From: Microthrixaceae bacterium
Lineage (GTDB): Bacteria; Actinomycetota; Acidimicrobiia; Acidimicrobiales; Microtrichaceae
Reading direction: 5' to 3'
Assembly (NCBI GenBank): GCA_027493675.1
Contig: JAOSKI010000034.1
Location: forward strand, 62,001-126,000
Length of the DNA stretch: 64,000 nucleotides
The notes under the pieces were generated by a model. That model made no database searches. It saw only the letters and a program-made list of their open reading frames with translations, and had not been told where the DNA came from. Below, piece by piece: positions 49,062 through 59,151 of this stretch; position 1 is the first letter of the stretch, and each line of letters starts with the position of its first letter. Both the position numbers and the translations under genes were made by a program.

Positions 49062-50184
49062 ATGGTCGATCGCCTGGTGTCACTCGGTGAACTGCGACGT
49101 GGTGATGCCGGAGAGTACGGCGCCAAGGCCGCCAACCTCGGTGAGCTGATCGGTGCCGGGTTCGAGGTACCACCCGGGTTCGTCGTGCCCGCTGCCATGT
49201 GCAGGACCGACGGACCGGAGCTCGCCGCACGGCTGGGTGTCGCCCTGGCAGAACTCGGTGCTCACAGCGTCGCAGTGAGGTCCTCCGCTCTTGGCGAGGA
49301 TTCGATGGCGTCGTCGTATGCGGGGGTGTTCGACACCTTCACCGACATCGTGGTGTCCAGCGGAGCGGGTGTGGACGCGGTAGCTGCGGCCGTCAGGGGT
49401 TGTTGGGCGAGCCTCGACTCACCAAGGGCGGCCGCCTACCGCGGGGCCGGCGGTCTTCCGGAGGTCTCCGCCATGGCAGTGGTGGTGCAGAAGATGATCG
49501 ACGCCGAGCTGTCGGGAGTGGGCTTCAGCGTCGACCCGGTCTCCGGGGACACCGACACCTTGCTCATCGAGTCGGTGAGTGGAGCGGGGGAGCGCTCTGA
49601 TGTCGGGAACGGCCCGCCCGGAGCGGTTCCGTGTGGCGAGGTCGAAGGTGGAATCCGGGGTGGATGTCGATGGCGGCGAACGCGAAGCGATGCTGTCCGA
49701 GGTTGCAGGGACGGTGGTCGGGATCGAGGATCAATTCGGGGCACCGGTGGACGTCGAGTGGTGTTGGTCTGCGGGGATCCTGTACCTGGTCCAGGTCCGG
49801 CCGATCACCCGTGTGGGGAGTCAAGGGCGAGATGACGGTCCCGGGAGTCGATCCGACGAGCACCTGGTACTGCGGGGAGAGGGCGCAAGCCCCGGAGTCT
49901 CCACAGGCCCCGTGCGCGTGGTCACCGAGATCGACATGATCGACCAGGTGATCGAGGGAGATGTGCTCGTGACGCCGTTCACCTCTCCGGAGTGGATGCC
50001 GGCGTTGGTCCGCTGCGTCGCTCTGGTCACCGAGGTGGGCGGGGTCACCTCGCACGCTGCGATCGTGAGTCGTGAGCTCGACCTGCCTTGCGTGGTGGGT
50101 GCCGAGCGGGCCACGACCGTGCTCGCGACGGGCGATCACGTGACCGTCGACGGCTCCTCGGGGGCCGTTCGTCGCGGATCCTGA
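49062..50184 (+). CDS. Two-domain PEP synthase-like protein (frameshifted)
   Basis: About 373 residues. The N-terminal ATP-grasp domain of the PPDK/PEP synthase type has LGELRRGDAGEYGAKAANLG, VAVRSSALGEDSMASSYAGV, VVVQKMIDAELSGVGFSVDP and, after a shift near 49595, YLVQVRPITR. It is followed at once by the swivelling phosphohistidine domain: LRGEGASPGVSTGPV and VTEVGGVTSHAAIVSRELDL, with the phosphorylated His. The third, PEP/pyruvate-binding TIM-barrel domain (about 350 residues) is missing, and no rifampin-type middle domain is present. It may phosphorylate an unknown acceptor or act with a separate protein. It is divergent from the aminotransferase gene. Confidence 0.8.
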
Positions 50185-50266
50185 AGCGGTGCGTGGGCGC
50201 TCCCGAACCCGTTCCCGACCGCGGTGCCGAGTTGTGCCGTGGCCGACCGCCCACGACCATGTACCC

Positions 50267-50994
50267 ATGCCATGGGCCCGGTCGTATGTCCGAATGCTCG
50301 CGTTCGGGGTTGTGTCGACGATCCTTCCGGCCGTCGCGAGCGTCGCGTGTGGGAACGCCGATCCCTCACCACCGGTGGCAGCAGCCGATCAGGGCGCGAA
50401 GAAGGTGACCGTCGCGGGGACAGCATCTCTCTCGGGTTCGGTGTGGCGATGCGTGATGGCGTCGATCTGAACACCGGCGACGCGCGGACCCAGGTCAAGG
50501 CCATCGGTGAGAACGGCACGGGGCTCGCACGACCGGACAAGTTCGATTGGCCGGGCCGGTTGTCCGAGCTGGCGCAGGACTTCCCGCCTGAGGTCCTGGT
50601 CTTCTCGGTGGGCTCCAACGACGCGCAGGACCTGACCGACGAGCGAGGAGACACGGTCGTGACCATGGCCGACGAGGAGGCTTGGGACGAGGAGTACTCA
50701 CGTCGGTTGGCCGCCGTGTTCGACGAGTTCGAGCACACCGCCACGTCCGTGGTCTGGTTGGGTCAGCTGCGACCCTCAGACGATCGGATCGGCGATGTGA
50801 ACCGCCACATCCACGAGCTCGCGAGCGAGGTTGCCTCCAGCCGAGCCTGGGTGCAGGTGCAGGACCTCGGTGAGCTCACCGGCTCCGAAGTGCAAGGGAC
50901 CTCGAAGTGCCTGTCAGCCGATGGCCTTCACCTGACAGCGGAGTGCTACCTGGGTGCGGCAGGCGAGTTGTCGGAACGCCTGGACCTCGCCTGA
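50267..50994 (+). CDS. SGNH/GDSL-type hydrolase lipoprotein (frameshifted)
   Basis: About 242 residues. ATG 50267 begins MPWARSYVRMLAFGVVSTI, a signal peptide with a possible lipobox at VASVAC. A shift near 50420 leads to DSISLGFGVAMRDGVDL (block I GDS). Block III is VLVFSVGSNDAQDL, and the catalytic Asp-His pair is in LSADGLHLTAECY. These match the SGNH hydrolase fold of esterases and acetyl-hydrolases, probably outside the cell membrane. It lies just before an acyltransferase that carries its own SGNH domain, which suggests linked roles in acyl group addition and removal on envelope glycans. Confidence 0.8.
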
Positions 50995-51050
50995 AGGCAA
51001 CCTGACGACGAGGCTCAAATAGGCTCGGAGGATGGTGTCGAGCCCCCAGA

Positions 51051-53093
51051 ATGCCTCGCGTGGCGCTTGAGGTCACCGAATCCGCGTCGCCCGTGCGGGT
51101 GGTCAGGGCCGCACGACCGTCGCGCGCCTGCGCCACGGCCCGAGAAGCTCGGCTATCACCGGTCGCTCGACGGCCTGCGAGCCCTGGCGGTGCTGGCGGT
51201 CGTGCTCTACCACTCGGATCTCGGGGTCACGCCCGGGGGCTTCCTCGGAGTGTCGACGTTCTTCACCCTGTCGGGCTTCCTGATCACCGCCCTCATGCTC
51301 GCGGAGCACCAACGCAGCGAGAAGGTGTCGCTACGTGGCTTCTGGGAGCGGCGCATACGGCGCCTGATGCCCGCAGCGTTGACCGTGATCGTGCTGATCA
51401 CGGTCGCATCGATCGCGCTGGCTGACACCACCCAGTGGCTGCGCCTGCGTCCCGATGCACTGGCGGCGACGTTCTACGTGGCCAACTGGCGCTTCATCCT
51501 CGCGGGTGACGCCTACGGCGCGATGTTCCAGAGCCCTCACCGTTCACGCACTTCTGGAGCCTCGCCATCGAGGAGCAGTTCTACATGGTGCTGCCGTTGC
51601 TGGTGTTGGGTGCTCTGGTCGTGGCCAGGGGATCCAGGCGTCTCCTGGCAATTGCGTTCACCGTGTTGTCGGTCGCATCGATCCTGTGGGCCAACTGGTT
51701 GGCATCCTCAGGGGTACCTGTGGACAGGCTCTACTTCGGCACCGATGTCCGCCTGCCCGAACTGCTCGTCGGCTCGCTCCTCGCGCTGTGGTGGATGAGG
51801 CGTGACGAGCCTCTCGGGCGGCGTTCACGTGCGGTCGTGATGTGGTCCGGTCCGGTGGCACTGGCGGTGGTTGCGGTGTCCTGGCGGGTCGCGCACGTGG
51901 GTGACTGGCAGCTCTACCGGGGTGGTTTCGCCCTGTATTCCCTGTTGACGGTGATTGTGGTGCTGTCCGCGATGGTTCCTGCGGGTCCTGTGCACCGTGT
52001 GCTGTCGTGGAGGCCGCTGGTGTGGGTGGGGGGTATCTCCTACGCGGTGTACCTGTTCCACTACCCGGTCCTCGTGTGGCTGCGACAGCACAGCCGCATG
52101 GGCGGCTGGACGCGTCTGGGCGTGGCGTTGGTGGTGACCTTCCTCGCCGCGGTCGTGTCGGCGCGGTTCGTCGAGATGCCGGTGCGTGAGGGGAGGAGGT
52201 TCCGCCAAGGCAGGGTGTTCGCGGCCGCGGCGGTGGGTCTGGGGCTGACCACGGTTCTGGTCCTGGTGGTCACCTCGGTGTTCAACCGTGAGGTGTCCGC
52301 CGGTGATGCCTCCACCTTCGACCGTGAAGAGGCGTGGGAGCGATTCCTGGACCAGACCGCGGCACAGGCCGAGTCGCATGCTCCCCAGATCCGCTTCTAC
52401 GGGGACTCCACGGCGCTGCTGACAGCGATGGGCATGTCGACCCGCAGTCGTGAGCATCCCGAGGAGTTCGTTTCCGAAGGCGGGTTCGTCGAGTTGGGTT
52501 GTGGCCTGTTGACCGGCACCGAGCGCCGTAGCGCCGGTCGCATCGAGGAGATACCCCCGGAGTGCGACACATGGCCGGCCGACTGGGCTGCCGCAGCGGA
52601 GGCTGATCCCGGTGACGTGGCGGTGATCCAGTTGGGCCCGTGGGAGGTGGCCGACCAGAAGCTGATCCCCGGCGGCGAGTTCCTGTCGATCGACACCTCC
52701 CCGGAGCTGCGCAGCGAGTTGGCCAGGCGTCTGGGTGAAGGCGTCGATCTGCTGGCGGAGCACCACGGGGCGGTTGTCATCCTGGCTCCGCCGCCGGTGC
52801 TCTTCGGGCGCGTCGACGGCAAGGACCCGGCTGAGCCGTATCCGGGGTCGGACCCCGCACGCATGGAGGCGTTCCACCAGATCATCGACGAGGTGGCCGC
52901 GTCGCGTGACCGGGTCGAAGTGGTGGATCTGGCCGGGTGGGTCGAGTCTCAGCCCGACGACAACAGGCTCAGGCCCGACGGGATCCACTTCAGCGACGAC
53001 GGTTCGCTCCGAGCGGCCGAGTGGCTCGCTCCTGCGGTCCTGGAGGCATACTCACGGGTCACGGGCCGGACCGACTCCGCGGTAGCGGACTGA
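51051..53093 (+). CDS. Acyltransferase 3 with C-terminal SGNH domain (frameshifted)
   Basis: About 680 residues, OafA/YrhL type. The N-terminal AT3 membrane domain has about ten helices, starting with LGYHRSLDGLRALAVLAVVL. The essential RSLDGLRA and VVLYH motifs are present, then GVSTFFTLSGFLITALML, FWERRIRRLMPAALTV and HFWSLAIEEQFYMVLPLL (the last across a shift near 51540). After the last helix (VGLGLTTVLVLVVTSVF) comes an extracytoplasmic SGNH domain: APQIRFYGDSTALL and RPDGIHFSDDG. Such fusions O-acylate cell-wall or exported sugars. The start is not certain; ATG 51051 needs a shift near 51125, while TTG 51067 does not. Confidence 0.85.
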
Positions 53094-53294
53094 TCGGCGC
53101 CCTCAGCACCCCCGCTCGGATCGCCTGGAGCCCTTGCGGCCGGCTACCACGCCATGCGTTCGTCCCTGCACGTTGGGTGGGTGTGAGAGTGAACCCTGTT
53201 GCACCCAGGCTGCATTTCATGTTCTAGTCGGTACACGGGAGCAAGCCGGTGTTCACCGGATCGGGGTGGAGCCGGGTGGACTGCTCAATTCGGA

Positions 53295-53333
53295 GCATGA
53301 CTCCGGCCGATGGGGGAACGGCCGGAGTCATGC
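53295..53333. terminator. Perfect 15-base hairpin between the acyltransferase and phosphoesterase genes
   Basis: GCATGACTCCGGCCG (53295-53309) pairs fully with 53319-53333 around the loop ATGGGGGAA. It lies 202 bases past the acyltransferase stop and 56 bases before the metallophosphoesterase start. A smaller CCGGTGTTCACCGG hairpin lies at about 53249-53262. No T-run is present. It may be a terminator or part of the leader of the next gene. The rest of 53094-53388 shows no gene. Confidence 0.6.
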
Positions 53334-53388
53334 CCGGTGGTCGTGTTCGGTGTTCCTGGTTCGCGTCGATGGAGCAGACTCGGATTCG

Positions 53389-54976
53389 ATGGACGGCGTC
53401 GAGGGTACCGGCGAGGACGAGGCGAGGCCCGGTTCGCCTTCACGGCGCGGCGGGTCGCCGATCGCTCGGAGCAGGCGCTCGTTACGTCGTGGCGCGTGGC
53501 TGCTGTGGATCGTCGCGGTGTCGTTGCTGGTGGTCCCGCTCATCCCCGCCGGTCAACATCAGATCGGCCCGGGCGTGGTCAGCATCGAGATGGGCCCTGC
53601 GCTGCGCGGTGCCACCACGCTCTCGTTTCCGCCCCCCTCGGCAACGTTCGGGCGTACACCCACCCTCCCCGGTGGAGGTGACAGCGGAACTGCGCGAACT
53701 GGACCTCCGACCTGTGATATCCGGGCAAGGACGGTTGGACGCCGAGTCGATCGAAGCCGAGGTGCGTGCCGACCTCCCAGGAGCTGTCACCTCGGCGTTC
53801 ATCCGGCTCCTCGCGATCGGTGCTCTGCTGGGTTCGCTCGCCGCGGCGGTCCTGCCGCGACGACGCTTCGCCGGTGTTGCATTGGGGGCGTTGGTGGGTG
53901 CGCTCAGTGTGGGCCTCACAGCTGTCTCGGTCCTGGTGGCCTTCGACGTGGACCGCTTCGAGGAACCCACCTATGACGGAACGCTGAGCCTCGGTGGACC
54001 ACTGCTGGCAGCGGTGACATCGGGAGACGCCAGCGGACTGGATGCGCGCATCGACGTGCTCGCGCGGCGGCTGGCGGATCTCTACTCAGCGAGCGTCACC
54101 ACCGACATCGCCCGAAGCAAAGGCGATGTGGCGATACTCCACGTCTCGGACATCCACCTGAATCCGATCGGCGTGAACCTGGCCCGAGATCTGGCACGGT
54201 CCTTCGAGGTGGACGCCATCGTCGACACCGGTGACACCACTTCGTTCGGCCTGCCGATGGAGGAGTCCTTCAGCGGGCTGTTCGAGGACTTCGGCGTTCC
54301 CTACTACTTCGTGGCAGGGAACCACGACTCGATGGCGAACCGTCGGGCCATCTCAGCGGCATCGGGGGTCACCTCGATCGATCGTGAGGTGGTCGAGGTG
54401 AACGGTCTGCGGATACTCGGCTTCGACGATCCTGTCGTCACCACCACGCGGACCGTCCCGAAAGCCGAACGGGCCCGCATCATGGAGGCTGCCGCACCAG
54501 AGCTCGAGGCGCTGGTGGAGCGCGAGTCCCCTGATGTGGTTGCCATGCACAACCCTGCCATGGCCTCAGCGGTGACCGGGACGGTTCCGGTGGTAATGGC
54601 GGGTCACCTGCACCGCAGCGTCACCACGGCGAAGGACCACACGGTGATCGCAGTGGTCGGCTCAACCGGTGCCACCGGGTTGGGGTCGATGACCGTGGTG
54701 GCGGACGAGCCGTACCAGGCCCAGGTATTGCGCTTCTACGACGGCGACCTGGTTGCGATCGACAACATCGAGCTGATCGGAACGGCGGGTGACTTCGTGG
54801 TCCGCCGCACGCTGATCACCGTCGAGTCCACCGATGTCGCCCCGGATCCCGAGATCGATTCGGATCCCGCTGAGCCCACACTCGAGGACCGCGAACCGCC
54901 TGTGGAGAACCGGCCCACACCCTCGGTGCACGGCTCCACACCCGAATCCACGGCTACCTCCGAAGCAGAAGGCTGA
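53389..54976 (+). CDS. Membrane-bound metallophosphoesterase (frameshifted)
   Basis: About 527 residues. N-terminal Arg-rich cytoplasmic part, helix GAWLLWIVAVSLLVVPLIP, then an extracellular region. After a shift near 53645, two more helices (LLAIGALLGSLAAAVLP, LGALVGALSVGLTAVSVLVAF). The C-terminal calcineurin-like domain has all metal motifs: LHVSDIHLN, DTGDTTSFG, FVAGNHDSM and VMAGHLHRS. An acidic Pro-rich tail follows. The active site should face outward. Possible substrates are phosphoesters, nucleotides or lipids; none is indicated. It converges on and slightly overlaps the YczE-like gene. Confidence 0.83.
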
Positions 54977-55611
54977 GCCCCACGTCGCACGGTGGAGGCG
55001 CGGCGGGTGCCGACGCCGGCAATGCCCATACGCTTCGCCCAGAAGCGGAAGCTGTGTCCCACGGTGAGCCCGGCGAGGATCGTGCCCACTCCGGCGGCAC
55101 CACCCAGCGCGGCGCCACCCGTGGCGAGCGCCACCTCCATGGCGATGCGCACCCGAGCGGTGTCACGCCGCAGCACCTTGGACAACCCGAGCATCACGGC
55201 GTCGATCGCCGCCGCACCGAAGGCCGCTCTCACGACGAGGGCGCCGCCGAGCGCCATCAGGTGCGTGGCGAGCACCAGCAGGGCGATCCGCAGGACGAAT
55301 CCGCCGGGTGCCGAACCGTCGATCGTGGGGACCACCGGGGTGAGCAGTTCGACGCACAGGCCGAACATCAGCGGCACCGACAGCGTGCCCGGTCCCACCG
55401 GCGCCCGCATGATCGCTGCGAGCGTCAACAGGAAGATGCCGTTCGCGGCGGTCACCACACCGAATGGGGCTCCGGTGAGGGTCGCGATGCCTTCCTCGAA
55501 CACGAACAAGGGACTGCTGCCCAGAGCCGTTGCCGTGACCAGCAGGTACATGTAGGCCGAGAGAAGCACGCCACCCACGAACGAGGTGACGCGCACGGAA
55601 ATCGTACGCAT
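54954..55611 (-). CDS. YczE-like integral membrane protein (3' end uncertain)
   Basis: About 215 residues with five helices: ISVRVTSFVGGVLLSAYMYLL, FGVVTAANGIFLLTLAAIM, LMFGLCVELLTPVVPTI, FVLRIALLVLATHLMALGGAL and VVRAAFGAAAIDAVM. APVGPGTLSVPLMFG resembles the conserved loop of YczE/YitT-like proteins, whose role is unknown. A glycine-rich segment (GGAALGGAAGVGTILAGLTVG) precedes the end. One frame continues to 54736; with a shift near 55000 it stops at 54954 as DVGLSLLLRR. In both cases its 3' end overlaps the phosphoesterase gene on the other strand. Confidence 0.65.
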
Positions 55612-55740
55612 GATGCACTCCAGGAAGAAGCAGGTCTGTGTCGTCCTCCTGGGTGCACGCCCTGTCGTGAGGACATCGCAAGCGTCCCACGCGCTTCGCG
55701 TCGGGACAAGTCGGATACCTGATGGCAGCAGGTACCGGGT

Positions 55741-56415
55741 TCAGCTTCTGCGGGAGCGCACCGTACCGCCGAGGTTGCTGACCGCCATCGCGACGACCGT
55801 CACTAGGAACACCTGTCCCAGCACGGCTTCCAGCATGGCCAACGACTTGCCGACATCGGTGACCGGCACCAGGTTCCCGTAGCCCAGCGTGGTGAGTGTC
55901 ACGAAGCTGAAGAACTGGTAGTTCATCACGGTGCCGTCCGGTGCGGAGCCGAAGAACGGCGTCGTCTCCACCAGGCCCACGAGCCGGTACAGGGACGCGA
56001 AGAACAGCCCGATCTGCAGATAGGCGGCCAGCGCGCCGGCGACGGTGTCGAGGGTGACCCTTGGTCGCTCTGCAAGGCGCACCACGACCACCGCCGGAGT
56101 GACGAGCAACAGCACGCAGACCAGGGCCGTGCCGACCACCGACAGCGCGTTGTCGGTGGAGCCTAGCTCCCGTGACAGCAGGCTGATGACGGCGAACACG
56201 ACCACGGTCGCCTCTCCCGCGAACACCACCGAACGCCGCGCGCCGCTGCGACGCAGCGCCATCACAGCGGTGCCGCCCAGCAGCAGCGTCGTGGCCGCGC
56301 GGCCGAGGGCAGTGGGGGCGAAGAACGGCGTTATCACCATGACCAGCAGCGAGAACCAGAGAACCGGCGCGAGCGGCGCATGCTCGGCCTCGTGGGCGGA
56401 AGCGTCGTTGGGCAC
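55741..56415 (-). CDS. Two-pore-helix type potassium channel protein
   Basis: An intact 224-residue membrane protein. About four helices precede the pore (for example VLWFSLLVMVITPFFAPTA and VVGTALVCVLLLVTPAVVVV). The ion channel module is GALAAYLQIGLFFASLYRLV, the pore helix and selectivity filter FVTLTTLGYGNLVPVT, then the last helix LEAVLGQVFLVTVVAMAVSNLG. The GYGN filter indicates K+ selectivity. No RCK domain is attached. ATG 56415 starts MPNDASAHEAEHAP. Divergent from the GGDEF-EAL gene. Confidence 0.88.
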   Translation of the reverse strand: MPNDASAHEAEHAPLAPVLWFSLLVMVITPFFAPTALGRAATTLLLGGTAVMALRRSGARRSVVFAGEATVVVFAVISLLSRELGSTDNALSVVGTALVCVLLLVTPAVVVVRLAERPRVTLDTVAGALAAYLQIGLFFASLYRLVGLVETTPFFGSAPDGTVMNYQFFSFVTLTTLGYGNLVPVTDVGKSLAMLEAVLGQVFLVTVVAMAVSNLGGTVRSRRS

Positions 56416-56589
56416 CGGGTCCCGGTCTGCCTCCGAAGGGCCATCGGTCTCCTTCGAGGGTCCTGATCGGTCACCCCAGATGTTGCTTTGCCCGCAGGTG
56501 TCGGTCGCGGATGGGGCCTACTCAGTCGGCGTGCGACGTCATGCAGACGTACGGACCGGTTCGCTGCAACGCTCGGTACCCTGCGATGG

Positions 56590-59112
56590 ATGACCGAACA
56601 GGCCATGACGGCTCTTCCTCGGCCGCATCGCGGCCTGGTGACGGTCGCCCTGGTCGTCGTCGGGATCTCGCTGACGGTGGGCGCGCTGTCGGTGAACGAT
56701 CGTCGGGCGGAACACGCTGCGGAGTCACAGACCGAACGGGCTGTCGAGAACACCGCAGCGGCCATGCGCTCGGACTTCGAGCGCACCGAGGAGATCGTCT
56801 CCGCGCTCGCAGGGTTCGTCATGAGCTCCGGAGGACGTGGACCGTGCCGAGTTCGACCGCTTCGTCGGAGGGTTCCTCGACAAGCACCCCGAGATCCGTT
56901 CGATGCAGCTGCTGGACTACGTGAGTGACGCCGAGAGGGCGGAACTGGAAGCACGGCTGGCCGACGTCGGGGTATCCGGAATCACCGAGGTGAACCCACA
57001 GGGGCTCCTGACCTTTGCTCCCAGCGCGATCAGTACCTGGTCACATGGTTCGTTGCGCCCGAGCGACACTCGCCGAGCGCTACGGGAGTGAGCGTCCTCG
57101 ACGCCGCTGGAGGAGCGGACCTGGTGAACGAGATGGTGACCGGTGGTGCCGGCGGAGCTCCGGTGTCACAACTGGTCCGTGGCCCGGAGGGGGGAGATCG
57201 AGGCGGTGCGGGTCCTGCGCCCCGTGTTCGATGCCGACCTCCCGTTGACGACCCCCGCAGATCGCGCGGCGGCACTCGTCGGTGCTGCTTCGGCCGTCGT
57301 GTCCCACGAGAGCGTCTTCGAGGACGTGTCCACTGCGGAGGCTGGTTCTTCGAACCTGGTGGTCAGCACCCGCGACAGCGGTGGGACCGGCGACAGCGAC
57401 GGGCCTTCGGGCCGCGACGGTGCCTTCCTGGTCGGCCGCGTGGAGGGCGACCTGGTGACCCCGCAGTCCGCGCGCACCGACTTGGGGCCGCTGGTGTCGC
57501 CGACGGCGGTGCGGGAGGTTGGCATCGGGGATCTGGAGGTGGTGCTGGGGGGATCGCCTCGTGAGGGGGCAGCAGCTGCGCTGGCTGCCGGAAACCGCAG
57601 GATGATCTTCGTCGCCATCGGGAGCTGCGCTCACCCTCATGGCAGTGGCCGGATACCTGTGGTGGTCGAGGGTCCGGCGCCTCGAGCGCCTCGCCAAGGC
57701 ATTGGAGAGCGCGAATGAGGCCCTCGAGGTGAACGCGGCGGAGATGCAGAGGCTGGCCGAGCGTGACCACCTGACCGGCTTGCCGAATCGTCAGTCGGTG
57801 CACCGCATGGTCGACGAAGCGATGAGCAGGCCGGGGATCCGCACGTCTCGGTGATACTCGTGGACCTGGACCGCTTCAAGGAGGTCAACGACAGCATCGG
57901 GCACAGCCGTGGCGACGAGCTGCTTCGGATGGTGGCCGACCGCCTTGCCGGCAGCGTGCGCTCAGGGACCATCGGCAGGTTGGGTGGCGACGAGTTCTGC
58001 GTGTTGCTGGACGAGGTGGACCACAGCGATGCCGCGGCGGTGGCGGATCGGCTCGTGTCGACCCTTCGAAGGCCGTTCCGGATGGGCGAGCGTTCGGTGT
58101 CGCTAACAGCGACCGCCGCGCTCTGCTCGAGTCCGACGGATGCAGCCACGGCGGTCGAGCTCATGGAGCGTGTGGATGTGGCGCTTCATTCGCAGAAGAT
58201 CCGGGCGAGGGACACCTGGGTGGCCTTCGACGGAACCATGGCCGCGGCCCAGGAGCGTCGTCGCTCGATCGAGACCGAGCTGCGCTACGCCTTGGAGGGC
58301 AACGGCACGACCGTGCTGACCCACTTCCAACCGAAGGTCGACCTGATGACCGGTCGGATCGTCTCCGCGGAAGGCCTTGCGCGCTGGAAGCACCCGGTGC
58401 TGGGAGAGGTGTCACCCGAGGAGTTCATCGACGTCGCCGAGGAGACCGGGCTCATCGTGGGCATCGGGGAGGTGCAGATCGGGCGGGCCATCGAGCTTCT
58501 CAGGGAGATGTCGGACCGAAGGGCTCGATCTCGACTCGATCTCGGTGAACGTGTCGGCTCAGCAGTTCTCCGACGAGCGCCTCATAGAGCATCTCCGGAC
58601 CCTCCTGCGCAGCGCGGAGGTACCCGCGGAGGCCCTGGTGCTGGAGATCACCGAGAGCGAAGCGATGGATCAGGGGGATTTCGGCGCGATCAGAGAACGC
58701 ATGGAGGCCCTGGCCTCGATGGGGGTGGGGTTGTCGATCGACGACTTCGGCACCGGCTACTCCTCGATGTCCAGAGTGGAGCGACTGCCGGTCAACGAGG
58801 TGAAGGTCGACCAGACCTTCGTTGCCGGCCTGCCGGACCGCCGTGCGGCGGTGGGCATCACGCGCCATCGTCTCGATGGCCCACACGCTCGGCATGCGGG
58901 TGGTGGCCGAGGGCGTCGAGACCACCGAGCAGCGCGACTGGCTGGTCGAGGAGCGGTGCGACCTGGCACAGGGTTGGCTGTACGCGCGGGCCATGGACGC
59001 CGAGAGCTTCATCGCCACCCTCCGCTCCCAACAGCAGGTGGTCACCGGTGTGCGTGCGGTGCCAGGTGCCGACCGATCGTCACACAACACCGCTCCTTGC
59101 GTCTCGGATTGA
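56590..59112 (+). CDS. Membrane CHASE-type GGDEF-EAL protein (multiply frameshifted)
   Basis: About 840 residues. Helix GLVTVALVVVGISLTVGALSV, then a ~300-residue outer domain of CHASE type (RSDFERTEEIVSALAGFVMS, RAEFDRFVGGFLDKHPEIRS), helix LMAVAGYLWW, coiled linker ALESANEALEVNAAEMQ, a GGDEF domain (RDHLTGLPNRQ, VDLDRFKEVND, GRLGGDEFCVLL) and an EAL domain (EGLARWKHPVLGEV, SVNVSAQQF, VLEITESEAM, SIDDFGTGYSSM, VVAEGVE). The GGDEF motif is intact; EAL reads EGL. It should make and/or break cyclic di-GMP in response to an outside signal. At least six frame changes lie between 56830 and 58860. Confidence 0.87.
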
Positions 59113-59151
59113 CCTCTGCAGGCGTCGCCGCCGACGTGCTAGACCCGATCC

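Noticed and set aside
51825..52988. 387-codon open frame on the minus strand
   Set aside because: Antisense shadow of the acyltransferase-SGNH gene; composition is His/Arg/Gln-rich and without motifs.
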